A stretch of 64,000 nucleotides of DNA, from the NCBI GenBank assembly GCA_964412105.1, contig CAYPNM010000003.1:1-64000 (forward strand), written 5' to 3'. The DNA comes from JAKAGZ01 sp964412105 (GTDB taxonomy: Bacteria; Bacteroidota; Ignavibacteria; Ignavibacteriales; Ignavibacteriaceae). Of this stretch, positions 45,494-53,585 are shown piece by piece (position 1 is the first letter of the stretch; every line of letters begins with the position of its first letter). Below the pieces are notes generated by a model. The model saw only the letters and a program-made list of their open reading frames with translations. It was not told the DNA's origin and did not search any database. The translations under genes and the position numbers were made by a program.

Positions 45494-46189
45494 TCAATAT
45501 TAAATAAAGTCCAAATTTAAAAAGCAGTAAAGTACTGAACATTTAGGCTAAATCTAATATAGACGTGAGACAATTTCAGATTTTGCCATTGATTGTAATG
45601 TATACCTTCTATTACTCCTCTAATCAGCCTACCGTAGACTTAAAAGAATAATAATACTTCATTTATGCCTGCTCGAATTGGTAATTGTCCAGACTGCTTT
45701 ATCCGTGTGAAAATTGCAGGCTCATTGAAGAAGTCTGCCATTTTGGCAGACCTTTCAATTGCCTGTACACCTCCTATACAACAAGCATGTACCTCCTAAT
45801 AAATCCTACCCAAAAGGTACTAGGAATTATTAAAATTTGACAAAATTGTCATACCAAAAAGAGATCTTTTTTTGACCTCATGCTACTAATATAACAGTCA
45901 AAATCGTTGAGTTATTCAGCAGTTAGAAAAGATAATAGAGCCAGAGATCAGGAAATTGCTTGAAAGAGAAAATCAGGATTGTTGAGTACATTTTGGCTCA
46001 TAATTCCACCTCCTCAGAATTTCATAGGTTCCAATCCAGTAGCCGATCGCTAAGCCGACAGGATCAAAATGATGGTTTTCTCATTTATTTATCTGGAATT
46101 GGGAAACTACCTGGTGCTCCCAAAGCTTGATTATCCTGCGATTGTTTGGTATATTTTAAATCTGAGTATTCCAAAGGAAGGTATTTTAA
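45494..46189. other. Decayed intergenic region without a supported gene
   Basis: Nearly 700 bases between the UspA remnant and the zinc-ribbon gene contain only short frames. There is a 49-base hairpin (45717-45765, core GTCTGCC/GGCAGAC) and a palindrome TGACAAAATTGTCA (45838-45851). Short stretches read like protein fragments, but none can be assigned. Loss of coding capacity by decay is more likely than a new gene. Confidence 0.55.
45717..45765. repeat. Long imperfect hairpin
   Basis: Nested pairs CAGG/CCTG, ATTGAA/TTCAAT and GTCTGCC/GGCAGAC with small internal loops form a 49-base stem-loop. No T-tract follows on either strand, so it is not an ordinary terminator. Confidence 0.6.
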
Positions 46190-46576
46190 ATGGCGAGAAT
46201 AAAGAATGTTGAGGCTTTTTGCAGCGTATGTAACACTGTGAGAAAAATGGAGTTAGCTGGAGAAGTTTCAAATGTTGACGATGCACAGGGGAAGAAAAGA
46301 TGGGCTAAGTGTAAAAAATGTAAACAAACAATGATTATCGATCTAAATGAGGATGTTAAGGAAAACAAAGTCTCTTTAGAAGGAATAGAGAACGAAGAAT
46401 GCACTACTTATGCCCCGACAAAAAGTTTTAATGTGGGAGATTCGATTTATCATCAAAACTGGGATGATTTTGGTAAAGTGGTTTCAAAGGAAATTATGTC
46501 CAACGGTCAAAAAGCCATATCAGTCGAATTTCAGAAATCAGGTTCTAAGAAATTAATTGAATCAGTTAACATATAA
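46190..46576 (+). CDS. Zinc-ribbon protein with Tudor-like C-terminal domain
   Basis: This is a 128-residue protein. A four-cysteine zinc ribbon is at C11/C14 ('CSVC') and C41/C44 ('CKKC'). The C-terminal 55 residues ('FNVGDSIYHQNWDDFGKVVS' ... 'SVEFQKSGSKKLIES') resemble the small beta-barrel at the end of UvrD/PcrA helicases or CarD-like modules, which bind RNA polymerase or nucleic acid. GGAAGG precedes the ATG. It lies 42 bases upstream of rpsU, so both are probably co-transcribed. Function is not known; a nucleic-acid or ribosome-related role is inferred from the domains and the neighbour. Confidence 0.8.
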   Translation: MARIKNVEAFCSVCNTVRKMELAGEVSNVDDAQGKKRWAKCKKCKQTMIIDLNEDVKENKVSLEGIENEECTTYAPTKSFNVGDSIYHQNWDDFGKVVSKEIMSNGQKAISVEFQKSGSKKLIESVNI

Positions 46577-46605
46577 AAAGCCGCTCCCGAAGGGAGAATC
46601 AAAGT

Positions 46606-46612
46606 GAGGTGA
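46606..46612 (+). promoter_or_regulatory. Extended Shine-Dalgarno (GAGGTGA) of rpsU
   Basis: Seven bases are fully complementary to the 16S 3' end, and TTG 46619 starts 6 bases later. A short hairpin CTCCC-GAA-GGGAG (46584-46596) stands just upstream. The strong site supports the otherwise weak TTG start. Confidence 0.75.
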
Positions 46613-46618
46613 AACAAT

Positions 46619-46810
46619 TTGGTAGGGATTACTGTTGGAGATAACGAATCCATTGACAAAGCTCTTAGAAGATTTAAGAAAAAATATGAAAGATCAGGAA
46701 TATTAAAAGAATATAAAAAGAGAACATTTTTCGTTAAACCCTCAATCAAAAAAAGGATGGAAAAGATTAAAGCCGAAAGAAGGGCCCATCGAACAGATTA
46801 TAATGATTAA
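46619..46810 (+). CDS. rpsU: 30S ribosomal protein bS21
   Basis: This is a 63-residue basic protein matching bS21 along its length: 'NESIDKALRRFKKKYERSGI' (about 9-28), then 'KKRTFFVKPSIKKR' and a Lys/Arg-rich tail. It binds the small subunit platform near the 16S 3' end. The start is TTG at 46619, preceded by a very strong Shine-Dalgarno; no ATG or GTG in frame fits the family. A terminator follows immediately. It shares a transcript with the zinc-ribbon gene. Confidence 0.97.
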   Translation: MVGITVGDNESIDKALRRFKKKYERSGILKEYKKRTFFVKPSIKKRMEKIKAERRAHRTDYND

Positions 46811-46814
46811 AAGT

Positions 46815-46840
46815 ATGCCCCTCATTGAGGGGCATTTTTG
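46815..46840 (+). terminator. Intrinsic terminator behind rpsU
   Basis: ATGCCCCTC-ATT-GAGGGGCAT followed by TTTT, 4 bases after the rpsU stop. It also lies at the end of the convergent LOG-family gene and may serve both directions. Confidence 0.92.
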
Positions 46841-46843
46841 TAT

Positions 46844-47707
46844 CTATTCTAAATGAAGTGTTGGTTCCTCAAGTTTTTTCTCCTCTTTTCTGCTCAGGTA
46901 AGTTTTTTCAAAGAAATTCGTAATCATTTCAAAGGCTTCATCAACCGTGTTACAAAAAGAAAACAATTTACTATCATCAGAACTGATCATTCCGTTATCG
47001 GTCAACGCTTTGAAATTAATAATTTTACCCCAATATTTTTCATCATATACAAGCAATAACATTTTCTTCTTGATTTTCCCTGTCTGAATCAGCGTAAGTA
47101 TTTCCAGAAATTCATCCATTGTTCCAAATCCGCCGGGGAAAACAATTAATGACTTTGCAAGGTATGCAAACCAGAATTTTCTCATAAAAAAGTAGTGAAA
47201 TTCAAAGCTTAAGTCAGGAGGAACGTATTTGTTGACAAACTGCTCGAAGGGTATACTGATATTCAAACCAATAGATTTGCCGCCTGCTAGTTTTGCTCCT
47301 CTATTGGCTGCTTCCATAATACCAGGCCCTCCGCCAGTACAGATAGTAAATCTACGTCCTTCCGTATCTAGGCCTAAAGACCATTTTGTTAATCTTCTTG
47401 ATAATTCAACTGCATCATCATAGTATTTGGACATTTCAACTTTGTGCTGAACTTTTCTTAATTCGTCCGCAAAGTTTTTAACAGATTTCGGGTCAGATTT
47501 TTTAAGCCTGTTATATTCTACTAATGATTCCTTCTTGGACTGCAACCTGGCTGATCCGAAGAAAACAATAGTATCAACTATTTTATGTCTTTTAAATCTC
47601 GCTTGAGGCTGAAGAAACTCACTGAGTATTCTTATAATTCTCCCATTGGGAGAAGTTAAAAAATCTTGATCTTCATATGCCTTGAGAATATTTTTGCTCT
47701 TTATCAT
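46844..47707 (-). CDS. LOG-family protein (TIGR00730, Rossmann-fold nucleotide-binding)
   Basis: This is a 287-residue protein. The phosphate-binding motif 'CTGGGPGIMEAANRGAKLAG' (about 121-140) and the family hallmark 'FPGGFGTMDEFLEILTLIQT' (about 193-212, PGGxGTxxE) are both present. Members are phosphoribohydrolases of the cytokinin-activating LOG type or PpnN-like nucleotide 5'-monophosphate nucleosidases. The old label 'lysine decarboxylase' is wrong for this family. The N-terminal 60 residues form an extension compared with minimal LOG proteins. It is convergent with rpsU. Confidence 0.93.
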   Translation of the reverse strand: MIKSKNILKAYEDQDFLTSPNGRIIRILSEFLQPQARFKRHKIVDTIVFFGSARLQSKKESLVEYNRLKKSDPKSVKNFADELRKVQHKVEMSKYYDDAVELSRRLTKWSLGLDTEGRRFTICTGGGPGIMEAANRGAKLAGGKSIGLNISIPFEQFVNKYVPPDLSFEFHYFFMRKFWFAYLAKSLIVFPGGFGTMDEFLEILTLIQTGKIKKKMLLLVYDEKYWGKIINFKALTDNGMISSDDSKLFSFCNTVDEAFEMITNFFEKTYLSRKEEKKLEEPTLHLE

Positions 47708-47866
47708 AATTATCCTTTTTAGAATATTTGTTTGTCAAATTCTATGAATAAAAATAAGGCAGGCTGTAATTCTTTTAAAGCAAACCTTCATTATTCAATT
47801 TTATTGGAAATAATATTTAACTTTACCCCTGTATTAAAATAACATTTTTTGCAAAGAAACTCATAA

Positions 47867-49114
47867 ATGATTAAAAAAATAATCCTCCCCATATTTCTTA
47901 TTTGTTTTCATTCTTTTGCTACTACTCCTGAAGAAGCCAGGAAACAGATCGAAAAAATACTATCCAGATTGCCTGGATCTACTAAAGTGGCTATTCTCAT
48001 AGTTAAACCTTTAACCCAAGACACAATTTTTAAGTTAAATCCTGCAACATCAATGATTCCGGCTTCTAACACCAAACTTTTTACCACTGCAGCTGCACTA
48101 ACTTTGCTTGGTGGTGATTATAAATTATCTACTAAAATATTTACAGATGACAAAAACATCCATGACGGCATAGTGAACGGGAACTTATACATTAAAGGAT
48201 ATGGTAATGCTTTGTTCACCTCTTCTGATTTGGATTCACTAATTGGCGTATTGGCAAATATGGGAATAAAAAAAATTACGGGTGATGTGGTTGGCGATGA
48301 TACTTATTTTGATAATATTTATAGCCGAAAGGACTGGATATTTGATGAGGAAACAAATGTCAGACTCCCTGCTGTTTCAGCACTGGTACTTGACAGAAAC
48401 CGGAAAGTTATTTATAAAAGACGAAGAAGGCGTCTACGGGCTTATTATACAAACATCTCCGATCCGCCACTTCATACTGCTGAGGTCTTGAAAGAAAAAC
48501 TGGGAAAAAGTGGAATTGATGTAATAGGTAAAAGCAAAAAAGGCGTTACACCCGATTCCCTTTATCTATTAGGAGAATCCAGCACTACTTTGCGCGATTT
48601 TATAAAACAAACCAACAAACACAGTGATAATTTTCTGGCAGAATGTCTTTTTAAAACTCTTGGTGCAGTTACTTCGGGAAAGCAGGGAAATTCATTTTAT
48701 GCAACACAAGCGGTATTAGGTTTTATTGATGATCATGGAATATTTTCAAAAGGAACTTCAATCGTAGATGGTTCAGGCATTTCCCGTTACGACCAAATAA
48801 CAGTTGGCGCAATAGTCGGAACCCTTGAAGAAATGTATTTTGATCTTAAACATTTCAAAGATTATTACAATTCCTTAAGTATTGCAGGAGTTGATGGGAC
48901 ACTTTCCGAAAGAATGAGAGGGACTAAAGCGGAAAATAATTTTCACGGAAAGACAGGAACACTTAATGGTGTAACCTCACTTTCGGGATACCTCACCACG
49001 GATAATGGCGATGAAGTTGTTATCAGCATAATATTTCAATTCACCGGATATGGTAGAAGATATTATAGAAGAGTCGAAGATCAAATTGTTGAAGCACTTA
49101 CTTCATTAAAATAA
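47867..49114 (+). CDS. dacB: D-alanyl-D-alanine carboxypeptidase/endopeptidase PBP4 (peptidase S13)
   Basis: This 415-residue protein has a signal peptide (1-18). The penicillin-binding motifs are in order: SxxK as 'SNTK' (67-70, nucleophile S67), SxN as 'SDN' in 'NKHSDNFLAECL' (about 256), and KTG in 'FHGKTGTLNGVTSLSGYL' (about 364). Large insertions between the first two motifs mark the S13/PBP4 class. It cleaves D-Ala-D-Ala ends or cross-links of peptidoglycan in the periplasm. It is probably a single-gene unit. Confidence 0.95.
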   Translation: MIKKIILPIFLICFHSFATTPEEARKQIEKILSRLPGSTKVAILIVKPLTQDTIFKLNPATSMIPASNTKLFTTAAALTLLGGDYKLSTKIFTDDKNIHDGIVNGNLYIKGYGNALFTSSDLDSLIGVLANMGIKKITGDVVGDDTYFDNIYSRKDWIFDEETNVRLPAVSALVLDRNRKVIYKRRRRRLRAYYTNISDPPLHTAEVLKEKLGKSGIDVIGKSKKGVTPDSLYLLGESSTTLRDFIKQTNKHSDNFLAECLFKTLGAVTSGKQGNSFYATQAVLGFIDDHGIFSKGTSIVDGSGISRYDQITVGAIVGTLEEMYFDLKHFKDYYNSLSIAGVDGTLSERMRGTKAENNFHGKTGTLNGVTSLSGYLTTDNGDEVVISIIFQFTGYGRRYYRRVEDQIVEALTSLK

Positions 49115-49181
49115 TTTTTTATGGCTGTAAATCCTGACGATAATCGTCAGGATTTACATTTCTAACAAAAATTAATGCAAT

Positions 49182-49538
49182 TTATTTATTGGATTTTTGC
49201 TGCTGATTGGATTGAGGCAGCTGCTCTGGTAAAGTCGGTTGCTGAGGCACCTGCTGCTGTGTTGAATTCTGAATTATGCTTTCTCTCTGCTCACTTGTAC
49301 TCTTACCGGGCAAGAAAAACAGGTTAATAACTATTGCCAGCACTCCCATAGCCCCTCCCAGCCACCAGGTAGCTCTGCTCAGAAAATCTGCGGTTCTTCT
49401 TGTACCGAACATTGTTCCCATATTACCAGCCCCGCCAAAAGTTCCTGCAAGCCCACCACCTTTGCTGGATTGCATTAAAACAATTATCATTAACAGTATG
49501 GCAATAATTGAAGATAAAAGCACCAAAAATGTATACAT
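49182..49538 (-). CDS. secG: Preprotein translocase subunit SecG
   Basis: This is a 118-residue membrane protein with two helices (about 1-22 and 54-75). The SecG signature between them is 'MQSSKGGGLAGTFGGAGNMG' (about 23-42) followed by 'TMFGTRRTADFLSRATWWL'. A Gln/Pro-rich C-terminal tail (about 80-118) is longer than the E. coli form and common in Bacteroidota. It assists SecYEG-mediated export. A tRNA(CAU) gene lies 25 bases upstream on the same strand, so both may share a promoter. Confidence 0.95.
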   Translation of the reverse strand: MYTFLVLLSSIIAILLMIIVLMQSSKGGGLAGTFGGAGNMGTMFGTRRTADFLSRATWWLGGAMGVLAIVINLFFLPGKSTSEQRESIIQNSTQQQVPQQPTLPEQLPQSNQQQKSNK

Positions 49539-49563
49539 AACTAACTCCTTTCTCTGTTTCTTG

Positions 49564-49637
49564 TAGCGGGGGAGGGATTCGAACCCCCGACACGTGGATT
49601 ATGATTCCACTGCTCTAACCTACTGAGCTACCCCGCC
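49564..49637 (-). tRNA. tRNA with anticodon CAU, probably elongator tRNA-Met
   Basis: The 74-base cloverleaf reads GGCGGGG-TA-GCTC on the 5' side, has anticodon stem GTGGA/TCCAC with loop ATCATAA (anticodon CAT), T-arm GGGGG-TTCGAAT-CCCTC and 3' end CCCCGCT-A. CCA is not encoded. The body resembles elongator methionine tRNA rather than isoleucine tRNA2, but the two share this anticodon in DNA. The first acceptor pair is G1-U72 instead of G1-C72. Confidence 0.93.
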
Positions 49638-50005
49638 GTATTTTAGTCCCTCATTATAAACAAGTTTAGCTTGTAAATATAGCCACAAATCATTTCATTT
49701 TCAAAGAATTCAACAGCCAGTATTGTTTCTTCCAATTATTAAATTAAAACAGGAGGCTTGCTTAAGCGTATATTATGCGTATATGAAGGGTATGTGAAAA
49801 TAGGTCGGATGATATAAATCTAAATAATTTAGCATTTCCTCTTCCGGATGCAGTTTTAGAGCCCAGAATAGCTCGGATATTTGACTCTCAAAGCATATTA
49901 GGATACTCCATAATTTTAAGGAAGTAGAATTTATTCCCTGCAACCAATGGCCTGGAAGTACTGATAAGTAAATTTTTGTTTGATTATCCAATAAATATAA
50001 CAATC
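49638..50005. other. Intergenic region between obgE 3' end and tRNA
   Basis: About 370 AT-rich bases. A 76-codon minus-strand frame (49773-50003) lacks a ribosome binding site and recognisable content. A near-repeat GCGTATATTATGCGTATA occurs at about 49767-49784. No terminator with a clear T-tract was found behind obgE. Confidence 0.5.
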
Positions 50006-50995
50006 TTACTCGCTAACCAATTCGTTCCACAAATAATCAAGAAGTTCCGGAATTCCCTGTCCGGTTACAGATGAAAATATCAAAATTGGTGAATCAGAAT
50101 TTTTCAATTTCTTTTTAGCTATCTCCCTCAAATTCTTATCACCAGCCAGATCAGCCTTGGAAAGCGAAATTATTTTCTTCTTATCAGCTAGCTTCTTACT
50201 ATAACTTTTTAATTCATTGAAAAGTATATCATATTCTTTTTGATAATTATCTGAAGTGATATCTATTAGAAAAAGAAGTATTCTTGTCCTTTCAATATGC
50301 TTAAGAAACTTTAGCCCTAATCCTTTCCCCTCATGAGCGCCCTCTATTATTCCCGGAATGTCTGCGACCGTAAAGCTTTTGTATTCTTTATATTTAACAA
50401 TCCCAAGATTTGGAGTAAGTGTCGTAAAAGGGTAGTCAGCAATTTTGGGCTTGGCTGCCGAAATCCTTGATATCAAGGTCGATTTACCGGCATTTGGAAA
50501 TCCAACAAGTCCAATATCAGCTATTAGTTTTAATTCAAGAATAACCCTTAGAGCTTCCCCTTCTTTGCCGGATTCTGCTTTTCTTGGAGCTTGGTTTGTT
50601 GGTGTTGCAAAATTACTGTTTCCCTTTCCTCCCTTTCCCCCTTTTGCAAGAACAATTTCCTCATTAGCCTTATTCAAATCGAAAATCACTTTCCCGGTTT
50701 CCGCATTTTTCACAATAGTGCCAACTGGAATTTTAATTACAATATCTTCTCCGAATTTTCCGTCTTTTCTGGAATTTCCTCCATTCTCACCATTTTGAGC
50801 CTTGTACTTTCTTTTATATCTGAAATCAAGCAGTGTAAACAAATTAGGATCGGCTTTCAGGATTATATTACCGCCATTACCGCCATTACCGCCTGATGGC
50901 CCACCCTTAGGCACATACTTTTCCCGTCTGAAAGCTATTGCACCATCTCCGCCATCACCGGCGGTTATCTCAACTTCAGCAAAATCTATAAACAT
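50006..50995 (-). CDS. obgE: GTPase Obg/CgtA
   Basis: This is a 329-residue protein. Residues 1-158 form the Gly-rich Obg fold ('GGDGAIAFRREKYVPKGGPS'). The G domain follows with G1 'GFPNAGKST' (165-173), G3 'DIPG' in 'FTVADIPGIIEGAHEGKGLG', G4 'SKAD' and G5 'SSVTGQG'. The C-terminal OCT domain is absent, as in the shorter Obg proteins of this group. It works in 50S subunit assembly and stress control. It begins 2 bases after the stop of the acidic repeat protein, so the two genes are coupled. Confidence 0.96.
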   Translation of the reverse strand: MFIDFAEVEITAGDGGDGAIAFRREKYVPKGGPSGGNGGNGGNIILKADPNLFTLLDFRYKRKYKAQNGENGGNSRKDGKFGEDIVIKIPVGTIVKNAETGKVIFDLNKANEEIVLAKGGKGGKGNSNFATPTNQAPRKAESGKEGEALRVILELKLIADIGLVGFPNAGKSTLISRISAAKPKIADYPFTTLTPNLGIVKYKEYKSFTVADIPGIIEGAHEGKGLGLKFLKHIERTRILLFLIDITSDNYQKEYDILFNELKSYSKKLADKKKIISLSKADLAGDKNLREIAKKKLKNSDSPILIFSSVTGQGIPELLDYLWNELVSE

Positions 50996-50997
50996 TC

Positions 50998-52998
50998 TCA
51001 GGTGCCCTGGCTAAAATAATTCGAGACTGCATTTGTTAGAGTAACTGCATCTCTAGTATAAGGGTTAATGCGGTATGAAAAGAATACGCCTTTCAGAATT
51101 TCTGTAGCTTCATCATATGTGTAACACTCTGTTATCTTTTCCATCGTATTTGCAAAATCTTCTCTGTCTTCGTTAAACACATTTGTCACTACTTTTTCGA
51201 TTTCCTTGTTACTTAGGTAACTAAATAAATCTCTCTCTCTATGCGGGACTTGTTTGTAATCTTTTTTCCCCTTCATTTTATCAGTTGCCGCGCTTTCGAC
51301 CGATATTATGGGTTCTTCCGACTGCTTATCTCCCTCAATTACTTCCTCGGTGTTTTCTATTTCAATATCTTCTTCGATTATATTTTGTTCTTCAGGTTCC
51401 AGCTCAATTTTAGGCTCACTTTTTTCTTCTTTTATATACTCAATGTTTTCTTCATGCATTTCCGTTTCCGGAATGGGAGATTCGTTATCTAGGTGCAATT
51501 CTTCATCCCCGGATAAAGGTGAATCAGATTCTTCTTTAGGTTCTTCCTTATCTTCCGTTATCTGTTCAATGTTTTCTTCCTTTATCTCCTTTCCCGGAAT
51601 CGGAGCTTTGTTGTCTTCGCCTAATTCTTCATCATCGGATAAAAGTGAATTAGATTCTTCTTTAGGTCCTTCCTTATCTTCCATTATCTGTTCAGTGTTT
51701 TCTTCCTTTATCTCCTTTCCCGGAATGGGGGCTTTGTTATCTTCGTCCAATTTTTCATCATCGGATAAAAGTGAATCAGATTCTTCTTCGAGAGCCTTTA
51801 ACTGAGAATCGAACGCAGTCAACAAATCATCTCCCGATGAAATATCAGATAAAATTTCATCTTCAAGAAGTGAATCAAGTTCATCTGATTCATTATTCTT
51901 ATTTTCAGCAATTGCGCTGGTTTCTTCTTCCAATGGCTCTGATTCTTCTTCCTTATCAAAAAGGATCTCTTCAGATTCCCTCTCAGCCTTTTCTTCTGTC
52001 TCCATTTTTTCCGTTGTTTCTTGTCCCTGATTTTCTTCGAAATCAAACAACCCCTGTTCGGAAACTTCTTGTTCATCTTCAATTTTTATTTCAGGTTCTT
52101 TTCTATCCTCAATTTTCTTATCTGGAATTTCATCTGGCTTTATTATGGGCACTATTTCATTAGGCAAATTCTCTGGAATCTTTCTATCTTCTATTTTAAT
52201 TTCTTCTTCGTCTCTTGAAGGCAGTACAAATGGTTTATTTATATCGCCGGCTGTATAAATAATATTTCTGATTGAGTTAATATCATAGTACTTTTTAGCA
52301 TTCACTGGCAGGGCTCTTCTCAGCCTGAATAGATAGTCAATCTGATCCTTCTCTTTAAGAAATAATTCTACACAATTTGGCGAAATTTTATTTGGGTCGA
52401 TTCCGCTCATGCTGAAGAATTCAGAAATTGATAAAAGTGCTTTGTCGATAAGCTTATGAGAATGAGTTGAAAATAATTCTTTGTCAATCTTGTTTAATGC
52501 AACTTCGAAATCAATTAGACTAAAACTAGGTGTGTTTTTTTTCTCAATGTAGATAGTAATAACGTTTTTAAGATAATCATAATAATGCAGGTAATTAAGA
52601 GAAAGCTTTATTTCATCAACGGCTTTTAATTGATCTTCATTGAAAATAAATTTTGTGAGTGACCATTTGGGTCTAACAAGAAAATTAGCGGTAAAAGAAA
52701 CTGCTTGAAGAATGAGGTTTTTGGCATCTTCAAATGATAATTTTTTAGTATTTTTAATTTCTCTGGTGATAAGATCAAAATATTTATTTACTTCAGGATT
52801 TGAATAATCGAAAGCAGATTTTTGCAAAAGCTCCTTTCTGTCCAGGTAAATTAGAAAATCTAATTCTGCATTAATATATTGGGAAATTGATGGATGTAGC
52901 CCCGACTGACTTAGCTGTTCGACTGTAAAATAGGCACCCAGCTTTTTAATCTTTTCTAGCGAAAAATCGGTTATAATTTTTATCTCTTTTTCAAACAT
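50998..52998 (-). CDS. Large acidic protein with internal 42-residue repeats, unknown function
   Basis: This is a 666-residue cytoplasmic protein in three parts. Residues 1-265 form a conserved-looking helical domain ('FTVEQLSQSGLHPSISQYIN' near the start). Residues about 265-570 are a Glu/Asp/Ser-rich, surely disordered region containing three tandem 42-residue repeats with core 'SLLSDDEELGEDNKAPIPGK'. The last 95 residues form a compact domain ('RERDLFSYLSNKEIEKVVTN'). I do not recognise the family. It is the first gene in a unit with obgE, 2 bases apart, hinting at a role in ribosome assembly or stress control. Confidence 0.8.
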   Translation of the reverse strand: MFEKEIKIITDFSLEKIKKLGAYFTVEQLSQSGLHPSISQYINAELDFLIYLDRKELLQKSAFDYSNPEVNKYFDLITREIKNTKKLSFEDAKNLILQAVSFTANFLVRPKWSLTKFIFNEDQLKAVDEIKLSLNYLHYYDYLKNVITIYIEKKNTPSFSLIDFEVALNKIDKELFSTHSHKLIDKALLSISEFFSMSGIDPNKISPNCVELFLKEKDQIDYLFRLRRALPVNAKKYYDINSIRNIIYTAGDINKPFVLPSRDEEEIKIEDRKIPENLPNEIVPIIKPDEIPDKKIEDRKEPEIKIEDEQEVSEQGLFDFEENQGQETTEKMETEEKAERESEEILFDKEEESEPLEEETSAIAENKNNESDELDSLLEDEILSDISSGDDLLTAFDSQLKALEEESDSLLSDDEKLDEDNKAPIPGKEIKEENTEQIMEDKEGPKEESNSLLSDDEELGEDNKAPIPGKEIKEENIEQITEDKEEPKEESDSPLSGDEELHLDNESPIPETEMHEENIEYIKEEKSEPKIELEPEEQNIIEEDIEIENTEEVIEGDKQSEEPIISVESAATDKMKGKKDYKQVPHRERDLFSYLSNKEIEKVVTNVFNEDREDFANTMEKITECYTYDEATEILKGVFFSYRINPYTRDAVTLTNAVSNYFSQGT
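51405..51782 (-). repeat. Three tandem 126-bp repeats inside the acidic protein gene
   Basis: Units at 51405-51530, 51531-51656 and 51657-51782 have an exact 126-base period (42 codons). The last two units are nearly identical; the one at 51405 is more diverged. The repeat keeps the reading frame. Confidence 0.9.
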
Positions 52999-53390
52999 TG
53001 CTTATTATTTTACTTTATTTAATACAAAATAAAAAAATCCTCGTTAAAATATAACCTGCGGAGTACTAAATTCTATCTTAGAAATGAACAGCCACAATTG
53101 AATAATTACTCAAAATATGCATATATCCCTTTATTGTGTGGAAAACATTGACAAAATCAATTGATTTTATCTATAAATGAATTTAATTTTTGCAGGTGCG
53201 ATGGAGTTCGCTTAAATGCCTGCCTTCAGGCTGATAACTCCTGCTTTAAAGTTGGAGTTATTCTTGTCGTTGTGAATAATCTCCACGAAAATTTCAATCT
53301 TTAAGATCAAAATGCGGACAAAAATCTCGATTTATATTATTTCCATATTATTCATTATTCCCTGATTTTTAATAGGAATAACTTAATTTA
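52999..53390. other. Divergent intergenic region carrying a fluoride riboswitch
   Basis: 392 bases hold the riboswitch (53195-53266) and its expression platform. A tiny hydrophobic frame (53312-53365, 17 residues, 'MRTKISIYIISILFIIP') follows and may be a relic or leader peptide. The first half is the promoter region of the divergent acidic protein gene. Confidence 0.7.
53195..53266 (+). promoter_or_regulatory. Fluoride riboswitch (crcB motif)
   Basis: The aptamer is recognisable base by base. P1/loop is GCGATGGAGTTCGC (53198-53211), followed by TTAAAT. The next stem is GCCTG-CCTT-CAGGC (53218-53231), then the conserved TGATAACTCCTGC (53232-53244). Loop bases GGAGTT (53203-53208) can form the pseudoknot with AACTCC (53236-53241). 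The competing expression-platform stem pairs ATAACTCC (53234-53241) with GGAGTTAT (53254-53261), as in known crcB RNAs, though the U-tract after it is weak. An alternative hairpin pairs 53254-53263 with 53274-53284. Confidence 0.88.
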
Positions 53391-53585
53391 ATGAAATCAA
53401 GCGTTACTTTTATAGATAAATATAACTATTTAATCCGGCTATCGGATAAATATGGAAATACAGATCTAATTGTCGACTTAAAAAATAAAATAAATAAATT
53501 GGAAGATGAATTCTTTTACATTGCCCTTTTTGCCAGATCGAAGAGGGCAAATCACTTTAATAAATTCTTTATTCCTTTAACTTAG
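53391..53585 (+). CDS. Small hypothetical protein downstream of the fluoride riboswitch
   Basis: This is a 64-residue frame starting with ATG 53391. It is charged, helical (coiled-coil-like 'DLIVDLKNKINKLEDEFFYI') and has no membrane helix, so it is not CrcB. No convincing Shine-Dalgarno is seen. It lies 41 bases before the DUF4922 gene. It may be a real small gene or the remains of a larger one. Confidence 0.4.
   Translation: MKSSVTFIDKYNYLIRLSDKYGNTDLIVDLKNKINKLEDEFFYIALFARSKRANHFNKFFIPLT

Noticed and set aside
45660..45770. Short minus-strand stretch vaguely like a nucleotide-cyclase fragment ('LPIRAGIN')
   Set aside because: Only one short motif resembles the family and the surrounding frame is not convincing; a profile search would be needed.
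46069..46212. 47-codon hydrophobic frame just before the zinc-ribbon gene
   Set aside because: It overlaps the start of the well supported zinc-ribbon gene, has no ribosome binding site and no known family.
49773..50003. 76-codon minus-strand frame behind obgE
   Set aside because: No Shine-Dalgarno, no recognisable motif, composition like the surrounding non-coding sequence.
51308..51805. 165-codon plus-strand Ser-rich frame
   Set aside because: Antisense of the acidic repeat region; the repeat period keeps the opposite frame open by chance.
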